NCBI RefSeq assembly: GCF_014648855.1
Contig: NZ_BMRX01000018.1
Location: forward strand, 1-64,000
Source of the DNA: Streptomyces parvulus
GTDB lineage: Bacteria > Actinomycetota > Actinomycetes > Streptomycetales > Streptomycetaceae
Reading direction: 5' to 3'
Length of the DNA stretch: 64,000 nucleotides
How positions within the stretch are numbered: position 1 is the first letter of the stretch; the number at the start of each line of letters is the position of its first letter. The notes beneath the pieces were generated by a model. It worked only from the letters and a program-made list of their open reading frames with translations. It made no database searches and was not told the origin of the DNA. The translations under genes and the position numbers were made by a program. Of the stretch, positions 17,521 through 25,006 are shown one piece after another.

Positions 17521-18285
17521 ATGGCAACGCTTGAAATCCGAGACCTGCACGTCACCGTCGAGGCCGACAACGCCACGAAGGAGATCCTCAAGGGCGTCGA
17601 CCTCACCGTGAAGCAGGGCGAGACGCACGCCATCATGGGCCCGAACGGCTCCGGCAAGTCGACCCTCGCCTACTCCCTCGCGGGTCACCCCAAGTACACG
17701 ATCACCAGCGGCACCGTCCTGCTCGACGGCGAGGACGTGCTGGAGATGTCCGTGGACGAGCGCGCCCGCGCCGGCCTCTTCCTCGCCATGCAGTACCCGG
17801 TCGAGGTCCCCGGCGTCTCGGTCTCCAACTTCCTGCGCACCTCCGCCACCGCCGTCCGCGGCGAGGCCCCCAAGCTGCGCACCTGGGTGAAGGAGGTCAA
17901 GGAGGCCATGGAGCGCCTCAACATGGACCCCGCCTTCGCCGAGCGCAACGTCAACGAGGGCTTCTCCGGCGGTGAGAAGAAGCGCCACGAGATCCTCCAG
18001 CTGGAACTGCTCAAGCCGAAGGTCGCGATCCTCGACGAGACCGACTCCGGCCTCGACGTCGACGCCCTGCGCGTCGTCTCCGAGGGCGTCAACCGCGTCC
18101 GCGAGACCGGTGAGGTGGGCACCCTGCTGATCACCCACTACACGCGCATCCTGCGCTACATCAAGCCCGACCACGTCCACGTCTTCGCCAACGGCCGCAT
18201 CGCCGAGTCCGGCGGCCCCGAGCTGGCCGACAAGCTGGAGGCCGAGGGCTACGAGGCATACACGAAGGGCGGCGCATCCGAGTGA
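17521..18285 (+). CDS. sufC: Fe-S cluster assembly ATPase SufC
   Basis: Cytoplasmic ABC-type ATPase that drives conformational change in SufBD. The 254-aa protein has Walker A GPNGSGKST (40-48), the SufC-specific signature FSGGEKKRHEILQ, Walker B VAILDETDSGLD and the H-loop in ITHYTRIL. Seven nucleotides separate it from the Rieske gene, and its stop overlaps the sufS GTG. Confidence 0.96.
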   Translation: MATLEIRDLHVTVEADNATKEILKGVDLTVKQGETHAIMGPNGSGKSTLAYSLAGHPKYTITSGTVLLDGEDVLEMSVDERARAGLFLAMQYPVEVPGVSVSNFLRTSATAVRGEAPKLRTWVKEVKEAMERLNMDPAFAERNVNEGFSGGEKKRHEILQLELLKPKVAILDETDSGLDVDALRVVSEGVNRVRETGEVGTLLITHYTRILRYIKPDHVHVFANGRIAESGGPELADKLEAEGYEAYTKGGASE

Positions 18286-19538
18286 CACAGCTGCCGGGCC
18301 TCCTCGACACCGAGGCGATCCGCAAGGACTTCCCCATCCTGGACCGCCAGGTCCACGACGGGCGCAAGATCGTCTACCTGGACAACGCGGCGACCAGCCA
18401 GAAGCCGCGACAGGTGCTGGACGCGCTCAGCGAGTACTACGAGCGCTACAACGCCAACGTCCACCGCGGCGTGCACGTCCTCGCCGAGGAGGCCACGGCG
18501 CTGTACGAGGGCGCGCGGGACAAGGTCGCGGAGTTCATCAACGCGCCCTCCCGCGACGAGGTGATCTTCACCAAGAACGCCTCGGAGTCCCTCAACCTCG
18601 TCGCCAACATGCTGGGCTGGGCCGACGACCCGTACCGCGTGGACCACGAGACCGAGATCGTCATCACGGAGATGGAGCACCACTCCAACATCGTGCCGTG
18701 GCAGCTGCTCGCGCAGCGCACCGGTGCGAAGCTCCGCTGGTTCGGCCTGACCGACGACGGCCGCCTCGACCTGTCCAACATCGACGAGGTCATCAACGAG
18801 AAGACGAAGATCGTCTCCTTCGTGCTGGTCTCCAACATCCTGGGCACCCAGAACCCGGTCGAGGCGATCGTGCGCCGCGCCCAGGAGGTCGGCGCGCTGG
18901 TCTGCGTCGACGCCTCCCAGGCCGCGCCGCACATGCCGCTGGACGTGCAGGCCCTCCAGGCCGACTTCGTGGCCTTCACCGGCCACAAGATGTGCGGCCC
19001 GACCGGCATCGGCGTCCTGTGGGGCCGCCAGGAGCTGCTGGAGGACCTGCCGCCGTTCCTCGGCGGCGGCGAGATGATCGAGACCGTCTCGATGCACTCC
19101 TCGACGTACGCCCCGGCACCGCACAAGTTCGAGGCGGGCACCCCGCCGATCGCCCAGGCGGTCGGTCTGGGCGCGGCGATCGACTACCTCGGCTCCATCG
19201 GCATGGACCGGATCCTCGCGCACGAGCACGCGCTGACCGAGTACGCGGTCAAGCGGCTGCTCGAGGTCCCCGACCTGCGCATCATCGGCCCCACCACGGC
19301 CGAGGAGCGCGGCGCGGCGATCTCCTTCACGCTGGGGGACATCCACCCCCACGACGTGGGCCAGGTCCTCGACGAACAGGGCATCGCGGTCCGGGTGGGC
19401 CACCACTGCGCCCGCCCCGTCTGCCTGCGGTACGGAATTCCTGCGACCACCCGAGCGTCGTTCTATCTGTACTCCACGCCGGCCGAGATCGACGCCCTGG
19501 TCGACGGTCTGGAGCACGTACGGAACTTCTTCGGCTGA
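18282..19538 (+). CDS. sufS: cysteine desulfurase SufS
   Basis: PLP enzyme that extracts sulfur from cysteine as a persulfide. The 418-aa protein has YLDNAATSQKP (32-42), the PLP lysine K236 in TGHKMCGPTG and the persulfide-bearing cysteine C376 in VGHHCARPVC. Group II (SufS) type. The GTG start at 18282 overlaps the sufC stop (GTGA). Sulfur is passed to SufU, encoded 17 nt downstream. Confidence 0.96.
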   Translation: MTQLPGLLDTEAIRKDFPILDRQVHDGRKIVYLDNAATSQKPRQVLDALSEYYERYNANVHRGVHVLAEEATALYEGARDKVAEFINAPSRDEVIFTKNASESLNLVANMLGWADDPYRVDHETEIVITEMEHHSNIVPWQLLAQRTGAKLRWFGLTDDGRLDLSNIDEVINEKTKIVSFVLVSNILGTQNPVEAIVRRAQEVGALVCVDASQAAPHMPLDVQALQADFVAFTGHKMCGPTGIGVLWGRQELLEDLPPFLGGGEMIETVSMHSSTYAPAPHKFEAGTPPIAQAVGLGAAIDYLGSIGMDRILAHEHALTEYAVKRLLEVPDLRIIGPTTAEERGAAISFTLGDIHPHDVGQVLDEQGIAVRVGHHCARPVCLRYGIPATTRASFYLYSTPAEIDALVDGLEHVRNFFG

Positions 19539-19555
19539 CGGGACGAGCGACGAGC

Positions 19556-20026
19556 ATGAAGCTGGACTCCATGTACCAGGAAGTCATCCTGGACCACTAC
19601 AAGAACCCGCACGGGCGGGGCTTGCGGGATGGCGACGCCGAGGTCCACCACGTCAATCCCACCTGTGGCGACGAGATCACGCTGCGCGTGAAGTACGACG
19701 GCACGACGATCAGCGACGTCAGCTACGAGGGCCAGGGCTGCTCCATCAGCCAGGCCAGTGCCTCCGTGCTGAACGACCTGCTGGTCGGCAAGGATCTCGC
19801 CCAGGCGCGGCGGATCCAGGAGACCTTCCTGGAGCTGATGCAGTCCAAGGGCAGGATCGAGCCCGACGACGAGATGGAGGAGGTCCTGGAGGACGCGGTC
19901 GCGTTCGCCGGGGTCTCGAAGTACCCGGCCCGGGTCAAGTGCGCCCTGCTGAGCTGGATGGCCTGGAAGGACGCGACGGCCCAGGCACTGGACGGCGCCG
20001 ACGCCGAGAAGGAGACGACGGCATGA
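19556..20026 (+). CDS. sufU: SufU zinc-dependent sulfurtransferase
   Basis: Accepts sulfur from SufS. The 156-aa IscU-like protein has the SufU zinc ligands C37, D39 (NPTCGDE), C62 (GQGCSIS) and C129 (RVKCALL), and the insertion between the second and third cysteines that marks SufU. The start is fixed by family alignment (MKLDSMYQEVILDHYKNP) with GGACGAGCGACGAG upstream. The stop overlaps sufT by 4 nt. Confidence 0.94.
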   Translation: MKLDSMYQEVILDHYKNPHGRGLRDGDAEVHHVNPTCGDEITLRVKYDGTTISDVSYEGQGCSISQASASVLNDLLVGKDLAQARRIQETFLELMQSKGRIEPDDEMEEVLEDAVAFAGVSKYPARVKCALLSWMAWKDATAQALDGADAEKETTA

Positions 20027-20355
20027 CTGAGACCGTGGAAATGAAGCCGGCCTCCGAGGAGGAGGTCCGCGAGGCCCTGCTGGACGTCGTGGACCCCGAG
20101 CTGGGTATCGACGTCGTCAACCTGGGCCTCATCTACGGCGTCCACATCGACGACGCGAACATCGCGACCATCGACATGACCCTGACGTCGGCGGCCTGCC
20201 CGCTGACGGACGTCATCGAGGACCAGGCCAAGTCCGCCACGGACGGCCTCGTCAGCGAGCTGCGCATCAACTGGGTCTGGATGCCGCCGTGGGGCCCGGA
20301 CAAGATCACGGACGACGGGCGCGAGCAGCTGCGGGCGCTCGGCTTCAACGTCTGA
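20023..20355 (+). CDS. sufT: SufT, MIP18/DUF59 Fe-S maturation factor
   Basis: A 110-aa MIP18-family protein acting late in Fe-S cluster delivery. DPELGIDVVNLGLIYGV and the conserved cysteine in TSAACPLTDVIEDQ are the family marks, and the W-x-PPWGPDKIT segment is at the C-terminus. It starts at the ATG overlapping sufU and is the last gene before a strong terminator, so the operon has eight genes. Confidence 0.92.
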   Translation: MTETVEMKPASEEEVREALLDVVDPELGIDVVNLGLIYGVHIDDANIATIDMTLTSAACPLTDVIEDQAKSATDGLVSELRINWVWMPPWGPDKITDDGREQLRALGFNV

Positions 20356-20380
20356 GGCAGTCCGAGCCGCACCGCTCCCC

Positions 20381-20413
20381 AGAACGGCGACGCCCATCGG
20401 GCGTCGCCGTTCT
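20381..20413 (+). terminator. suf operon terminator
   Basis: A perfect 15-bp stem (20381-20395 with 20399-20413) and a 3-nt loop, 25 nt after sufT. Confidence 0.88.
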
Positions 20414-20435
20414 CGTGTCGTCAGGCCCTTCGTTA

Positions 20436-20449
20436 TGTACGATCGTACA
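20436..20449. promoter_or_regulatory. TetR operator TGTACGATCGTACA
   Basis: A perfect 14-bp palindrome ending 1 nt before the ATG of the SMR pump gene. A TATGTA -10-like hexamer (20434-20439) overlaps its left arm, so binding would cover the promoter and transcription start. The TetR gene downstream is the likely ligand-responsive repressor. Confidence 0.65.
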
Positions 20450-20450
20450 C

Positions 20451-20771
20451 ATGGGATACCTGCTCCTGGCCGGAGCCATCGCCGCCGAGGTCGCCGGGAC
20501 CACCGCCATGAAGTACAGCGAGGGCTTCAGCAGGCTCGGCCCGTCGCTGCTGACGGCGGTCGCCTACGTCCTCTCCTTCACCCTCCTCGCCCAGACCCTG
20601 AAGACCCTCGCCGTCGGCACCGCGTACGCCATCTGGGCCGGCGTCGGCACGGCGGCCATCGCCGCGATCGGCGTGACGTTCATGGGCGAGGGGATGACCG
20701 CGGCCAAGGCCGCCGGCATCGCGCTGATCATCGTCGGGGTCGTCGTCCTGAACCTGGGCGGCGCGCACTGA
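20451..20771 (+). CDS. SMR-family multidrug efflux protein (EmrE/QacE type)
   Basis: A 106-aa four-helix small multidrug resistance transporter, which exchanges protons for cationic drugs. The membrane-embedded glutamate is E14 in AIAAEVAGTTAMK, and GTAYAIWAGVGT is the signature of the third helix region. No Shine-Dalgarno precedes the ATG; the palindrome and -10 directly abutting it suggest a leaderless transcript. It overlaps the TetR gene by 1 nt. Confidence 0.93.
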   Translation: MGYLLLAGAIAAEVAGTTAMKYSEGFSRLGPSLLTAVAYVLSFTLLAQTLKTLAVGTAYAIWAGVGTAAIAAIGVTFMGEGMTAAKAAGIALIIVGVVVLNLGGAH

Positions 20772-21316
20772 TGTCCCGCCGCTACGACCCGGAGCGCCGC
20801 CGGCGCCTCATCGACGCGGCGATCCGGGTCGTCGGCCGCAAGGGCATCGCCGGGCTCAGCCACCGCACGGTGGCCGCCGAGGCGGACGTGCCCCTGGGCT
20901 CCACGACGTACCACTTCGCGACCCTGGACGAGCTGCTGGTCGCGGCGCTGCGCCAGGCCAACGAGGGTTTCGCCAAGGTCGTCGCCGAGCACCCGCGCCT
21001 CTCCGACCCGGACGCCGACCTCCCCGGCGAACTGGCCCGCGTCCTAGGCGACTGGCTGGCCGGCGACCGCACCGGCGTGGAGCTGGAGTACGAGCTGTAC
21101 CTCGCCGCCCTGCGCCGCCCCGCCCTGCGCCCGGTGGCGGCGGAGTGGGCCGAGGGCGTCGGCGCGCTCCTCGCCGACCGCACCGACCCGGTCACCGCGC
21201 GGGCCCTGGTCGCCGTGCTGGACGGGATATGCCTCCAGGTGCTGCTGACGGACACGCCGTACGACGAGGGGTACGCGCGCGAGGTGCTGGGGCGGGTGAT
21301 CCCACCTGGCCGGTGA
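20771..21316 (+). CDS. TetR-family regulator of the SMR pump
   Basis: A 181-aa TetR protein with the N-terminal HTH (LIDAAIRVVGRKGIAGLSHRTVA, about 14-36, then PLGSTTYHFATLDELL) and a helical ligand domain ending in QVLLTDTPYDEGYAREVLGR. It is co-transcribed with the pump (TGATG overlap) and probably binds the palindrome at 20436-20449. Its stop codon lies within the first copy of the 15-bp tandem repeat that follows. Confidence 0.88.
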   Translation: MSRRYDPERRRRLIDAAIRVVGRKGIAGLSHRTVAAEADVPLGSTTYHFATLDELLVAALRQANEGFAKVVAEHPRLSDPDADLPGELARVLGDWLAGDRTGVELEYELYLAALRRPALRPVAAEWAEGVGALLADRTDPVTARALVAVLDGICLQVLLTDTPYDEGYAREVLGRVIPPGR

Positions 21317-21528
21317 CCGCCGGGCCGTGTCCGCCGGGTCGGTGACGGCCGGCCGGTGTCCGCGGGGGCCGGTGTCCGTCGGGCCGGTGTCCGCGGGGCC
21401 GGGTCCGCGGGTCGGCGTCCGCCGGGTCGGTGACCGCCCGCTGGTGTCCGCCGGGTCGGTGACCGCCGGGCTGGTGACCGCCCGGCCCGTGTGCGGCGCG
21501 ACTGTGTCCGCCGTGCCCGTGACCGGGG
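21311..21528. repeat. minisatellite of about 15 degenerate 15-bp units
   Basis: Tandem units related to GGGTCGGTGACCGCC. The GTG(A/T)CCG core or a variant recurs at 21313, 21327, 21342, 21356, 21372, 21387, 21402, 21416, 21430, 21444, 21459, 21474, 21489, 21504 and 21519, a period of 14-16 nt. It fills most of the gap between the TetR gene and dapD. Reading frames through it encode only low-complexity pentapeptides and lack a ribosome-binding site, so it is treated as non-coding. Confidence 0.8.
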
Positions 21529-21575
21529 GGCGAGACGGTCGCGGGGTCGGCTCGCATCGGCGGGTGGCGGCCGGT

Positions 21576-21581
21576 TAGGTT
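21576..21581 (+). promoter_or_regulatory. -10 element TAGGTT before dapD
   Basis: TAGGTT ends 6 nt before the dapD ATG and there is no Shine-Dalgarno sequence, so a leaderless dapD transcript is likely. Confidence 0.45.
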
Positions 21582-21587
21582 GCCCTC

Positions 21588-22577
21588 ATGACCGACACGA
21601 CTGCTCCCCGCACCACCGGCGCCGTGGCCGCCGGCCTCGCCACGATCGCCGCCGACGGCACCGTCCTCGACACCTGGTTCCCGGCCCCGCAACTGTCCGC
21701 CGAGCCCGGCCCCTCCGGCACCCAGCGCCTGACGGCCGAGGAGGCCGCCGAGCTGCTCGGCGGCGGAGCGACCGCCGCGGCCGGTCCGGACGCCCGCCGC
21801 GGTGTCGAGGTGGTCGCGGTCCGCACGGTCATCTCCTCGCTGGACGAGAAGCCGGTCGACACGCACGACGTCTACCTGCGCCTGCACCTGCTCTCCCACC
21901 GCCTGGTCAAGCCGCACGGCCAGAACCTGGACGGCATCTTCGCCCACCTCGCCAACGTCGCCTGGACCTCGCTGGGCCCGGTCGCCGTCGACGACGTCGA
22001 GAAGGTCCGCCTGAACGCCCGCGCCGAGGGCCTGCACCTCCAGGTGACGTCCATCGACAAGTTCCCCCGCATGACCGACTACGTCGCCCCCAAGGGCGTG
22101 CGCATCGCCGACGCCGACCGCGTCCGCCTCGGCGCGCACCTCTCCGAGGGCACCACGGTCATGCACGAGGGCTTCGTCAACTTCAACGCCGGCACGCTGG
22201 GCACGTCGATGGTCGAGGGCCGCATCTCCGCGGGCGTCGTCGTCGGCGACGGCTCGGACATCGGCGGCGGCGCCTCCACGATGGGCACCCTCTCCGGCGG
22301 CGGCAACGTCCGCATCGTCATCGGCGAGCGCTGCCTGGTCGGCGCCGAGGCGGGCGTGGGCATCGCCCTCGGCGACGAGTGCGTGGTCGAGGCCGGCCTC
22401 TACGTCACCGCGGGCACCCGCGTCACGATGCCCGACGGCCAGGTCGTCAAGGCCCGCGAACTCTCCGGCGCCTCCAACATCCTCTTCCGCCGCAACTCGG
22501 TCACGGGCACGGTGGAGGCCCGCCCGAACAACGCGGTGTGGGGCGGCCTGAACGAGATCCTGCACAGCCACAACTGA
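21588..22577 (+). CDS. dapD: 2,3,4,5-tetrahydropyridine-2,6-dicarboxylate N-succinyltransferase
   Basis: Succinylates tetrahydrodipicolinate in lysine/diaminopimelate synthesis. The 329-aa protein is the long actinobacterial class, with an N-terminal domain, a left-handed beta-helix of hexapeptide repeats (about 180-290, e.g. ISAGVVVGDGSDIGGGA) and a C-terminal NNAVWGGLNEILHSHN. The gene is intact, but its last 14 bases are the left core of the attachment site of the element that follows, so its native downstream DNA now lies past 33684. Essential-pathway gene used as an integration site. Confidence 0.94.
   Translation: MTDTTAPRTTGAVAAGLATIAADGTVLDTWFPAPQLSAEPGPSGTQRLTAEEAAELLGGGATAAAGPDARRGVEVVAVRTVISSLDEKPVDTHDVYLRLHLLSHRLVKPHGQNLDGIFAHLANVAWTSLGPVAVDDVEKVRLNARAEGLHLQVTSIDKFPRMTDYVAPKGVRIADADRVRLGAHLSEGTTVMHEGFVNFNAGTLGTSMVEGRISAGVVVGDGSDIGGGASTMGTLSGGGNVRIVIGERCLVGAEAGVGIALGDECVVEAGLYVTAGTRVTMPDGQVVKARELSGASNILFRRNSVTGTVEARPNNAVWGGLNEILHSHN
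22564..22577. other. attL core of the integrated element
   Basis: ACAGCCACAACTGA, the last 14 bases of dapD including its stop codon, is repeated exactly at 33671-33684, the last 14 bases of the integrase gene, in the same reading frame (SHN-stop). An exact 14-bp direct repeat at these two gene ends marks the crossover site. Confidence 0.85.
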
Positions 22578-22601
22578 TCATCGGTGGCCGTGACCTGCGG
22601 T

Positions 22602-22666
22602 CGCCTTACCGGTCAACGCCCTGACCTGCTGCTGAGCTGTCGGTAGCTGTCGACGTTGGTCAACGC
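22602..22666. repeat. short direct repeats next to attL (possible integrase arm sites)
   Basis: GGTCAACGC occurs at 22611-22619 and 22658-22666, and AGCTGTCG at 22635-22642 and 22645-22652, all within 90 bp of the att core. Arm-type integrase or Xis sites are usually short repeats in this position; that role is inferred. Confidence 0.4.
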
Positions 22667-22670
22667 TGAG

Positions 22671-22706
22671 CGCCCTTCCACGGCCCTAGGACGGCCCGGA
22701 AGGGCG
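22671..22706 (+). terminator. element-borne hairpin downstream of dapD
   Basis: CGCCCTTCC (22671-22679) pairs with GGAAGGGCG (22698-22706) and is followed by TTTC. It would terminate dapD transcription, replacing the native terminator now stranded at 33707-33730, and would shield the cargo gene from read-through. Confidence 0.65.
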
Positions 22707-22755
22707 TTTCGCGTGAGCGGTGGTATCGACGCCATTACCCTATGCACACAGTGGT

Positions 22756-22782
22756 GGTTGGCTGAGGCTCACTCAGCCAACC
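22756..22782 (+). promoter_or_regulatory. hairpin/operator just upstream of the cargo nuclease RBS
   Basis: A perfect 11-bp inverted repeat (GGTTGGCTGAG 22756-22766, CTCAGCCAACC 22772-22782) with a 5-nt loop lies 3 nt before the AGGAGGGGG ribosome-binding site. A TACCCT -10-like hexamer at 22736-22741 places it at or just after the transcription start, so it can act as a DNA operator or a leader hairpin controlling translation. Confidence 0.55.
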
Positions 22783-22798
22783 GGCAGGAGGGGGAACG

Positions 22799-25006
22799 AT
22801 GCACCGAGACCGTTTCGAGCTGGCGCTTAAGCAGCTAAGCGCCCACGATGGGACGCTCTTCGAACAACTCGCTTCAGCGTTCGCCGTTCTAGAGTTCGGC
22901 GAGCTTCGTACCGTTGCTTCTGTCGGCGGAGATGGAGGTAAGGACGCGCGCTTGTTCTCTCCGGTAGATGATGACACGGTCATCTTTCAGTACTCGGTCA
23001 CTGTTGATTTCTCAGGCAAAATTCTCAGGACGGCGGAGAGGTTGAAAAAGACCGCTCCAGATGCCAGAGAGTTGGTCTATGTAACTAGTCAGCAGGTCGG
23101 CACCAAGGGCGATGACGTTAAGCGGCGACTTCGCAAAGAATACAAGCTTTCTCTGGACATTTGGGATCGGTCCTGGTTTTTGGACCGAGTCAATATGCAT
23201 CCACAGACTGAAGAGGCAGCAGAGTCGCTCGCTAAGATTAAGGTGGACCCGCTTGCGGCTTCAGCGCTGGGTGTAAGTTCCGCGCTGCCTTCGCTTTCGA
23301 CCAGCGAAGAGCAAGAAGCAGCCCTCTTCTTGGAGCTAACCTTTGGTGATGAAGATCGCCATAAAGGTCTGACGAAGGTTGGCTTTGAATCATTGGTTAG
23401 AGCTGCCTTGCGCTCTACCGATTCAGATAACCGAGTGACTCGGGAGGTAGTGCACGAACGTGTCCGTGCGATGCTCCCTGCTGGGCGCGAGTATACGGAA
23501 CTGGTTGACAGTGCCCTCAAACGATTGACGAAGGGGGCCATCCGTCACTGGTCACGGACAGACGAATTTTGCCTCTCTCACGATGCATCCCTATTGCTTA
23601 AAGATCGAATGACCTCATACGCTCTCATTCGGCAAAAGTTCAGAGAGGAGGTTCGGAACCGAGTGACCGAAATCTCAATCACGGAGAAAGAAAGCCTTTC
23701 GGCATCTGAACTGAACTCTGCCTGTGATCTGGTTGAGGCGGCGCTCGATAGAATCCTCCTTGAGCGTGGTAAGTCTTTCGCGGACGCGCTTGTTTCTTCG
23801 CGTGTATCTGACTACCAGTCCGAGAGTCTAGAACCCCTCATTGATCGCGCAATGAGGGACAAAGAGAGAGCGCCATCAAAAAAGGCCCGGCAGATTGTCT
23901 CTTATGTAATCTCTTCGATTGTGAATAATACGGCCGGTGTTGCTCGCGATTACATGCGGGGTCGATTGGAGTCCTACACGCTCTTCTCTCTCTTGCAGGC
24001 TACTCCCGACGTGCAGAAGACCGTAGTTAAGTTGTTCAGCGGGGGAGTTATTTGGTTGGATGCAAACCTGATTCTCCCTGTTCTGGCGGAGGAGCTGGCC
24101 GACGAAGAGAATCGGTCCTTTACTCGATTGTTGGAGGCTGCGCGCAACTGTAGTATTTCGCTCCGCGTTACGAGTGGAATTGTGGAAGAGATTTCATCGC
24201 ATATGCGTCGATCGCTGGCGTATGCGCGTGTAGCGGGACAGGGTATGCGTTGGGATGGCGACGTTCCATTCCTAGCTGCGGCACATGCTGCCAGTGGTAG
24301 AGACGCCGCAGCACTGGGTAGTTGGCTGGAGAACTTCCGTGGCAGTGAGCAGCCTCTGGAAGATGTCGCCGACTACCTAGAAGAAGTGCATGGCATTCGT
24401 ATCCAGGAACTAACCGATGAGGCGGACGCAGCGGGTGTCGAGCTTCGAGGTGCTGTACAAGAGATCTGGTATGAGGCACGTGAACGCAGAACGAACAAGT
24501 TCGCACCCGCGACAGTACAAATACTGGTGAATCATGATGTGGAATGCTACTTGGGGGTAGTTCAGAGGCGTAAGCGAGAGAACAAGGGTCCGCTCGGATT
24601 CAACTCCTGGTGGCTTACCCTCGATGGAACGGCTTTCAAGGTAAACGAATTGTTGAAGAGGAGGCTTGTTGGTGACCCGCCATTGTCTCCTGTGATGAGT
24701 CCTGACTTCCTGTTGCGCTATCTGGAGATCGGACCGGCGAGGGCTCAGGTCTCCAAGAATTTGCGCAGCGAGCTACCAGTTATGTTGGACCTTTCCTTCC
24801 TTGAAGGCGTATCTCCGCACATAATGCAAGTAGTAGAGCAAGTGCGAGATGAGCACAAGAATTTGCCGGGCCGTGTGCTGCGGAGGAAGATCCGAGACAC
24901 AATCAATCGATTGAAGTCTGCCCGAGGTAGAATCGCGGAGGGTGGGGTCGGATTGGTCGAACAGGAAGTTTTGGAGAGTATTCAGTCGGCCAATGGGAAT
25001 TCTTAG
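22799..25006 (+). CDS. putative defence protein: PD-(D/E)XK-like plus PIN-like nuclease domains
   Basis: A 735-aa protein that I do not recognise as a named family. Residues 15-130 resemble a PD-(D/E)XK (Mrr-like) restriction fold: E22, then GGDGGKDAR (43-51), then VIFQYS (61-66), with K74 and a later QQVGTKGDDVKRRL. The usual Q-x-K lysine is S66, so K74 may substitute or the domain may only bind. The middle (about 170-400) is helical and winged-helix-like. Residues 415-620 look PIN-like: D421 (IWLDANL), E463/E464 (IVEEISSH), D580 (VNHDVE) and D609 (WLTLDG). A strong AGGAGGGGG site fixes the ATG. Base use is far from host: line 23581-23640 has only 26 G/C of 60. It sits alone between attL and a long inverted repeat, as AICE cargo. 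Single-gene immunity is inferred. Confidence 0.6.
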   Translation: MHRDRFELALKQLSAHDGTLFEQLASAFAVLEFGELRTVASVGGDGGKDARLFSPVDDDTVIFQYSVTVDFSGKILRTAERLKKTAPDARELVYVTSQQVGTKGDDVKRRLRKEYKLSLDIWDRSWFLDRVNMHPQTEEAAESLAKIKVDPLAASALGVSSALPSLSTSEEQEAALFLELTFGDEDRHKGLTKVGFESLVRAALRSTDSDNRVTREVVHERVRAMLPAGREYTELVDSALKRLTKGAIRHWSRTDEFCLSHDASLLLKDRMTSYALIRQKFREEVRNRVTEISITEKESLSASELNSACDLVEAALDRILLERGKSFADALVSSRVSDYQSESLEPLIDRAMRDKERAPSKKARQIVSYVISSIVNNTAGVARDYMRGRLESYTLFSLLQATPDVQKTVVKLFSGGVIWLDANLILPVLAEELADEENRSFTRLLEAARNCSISLRVTSGIVEEISSHMRRSLAYARVAGQGMRWDGDVPFLAAAHAASGRDAAALGSWLENFRGSEQPLEDVADYLEEVHGIRIQELTDEADAAGVELRGAVQEIWYEARERRTNKFAPATVQILVNHDVECYLGVVQRRKRENKGPLGFNSWWLTLDGTAFKVNELLKRRLVGDPPLSPVMSPDFLLRYLEIGPARAQVSKNLRSELPVMLDLSFLEGVSPHIMQVVEQVRDEHKNLPGRVLRRKIRDTINRLKSARGRIAEGGVGLVEQEVLESIQSANGNS

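Noticed and set aside
21311..21528. CRISPR array
   Set aside because: Units are contiguous and degenerate, with no unique spacers and no cas genes.
21327..21578. Possible 83-aa protein of pentapeptide repeats
   Set aside because: It lies wholly in the degenerate 15-bp tandem array, has no ribosome-binding site, and its reading frame is interrupted in register by 14- and 16-nt units.
22564..22577. tRNA-gene attachment site for the AICE
   Set aside because: No tRNA-like cloverleaf or T-loop sequence lies at either end; the duplicated core is the 3' end of dapD.
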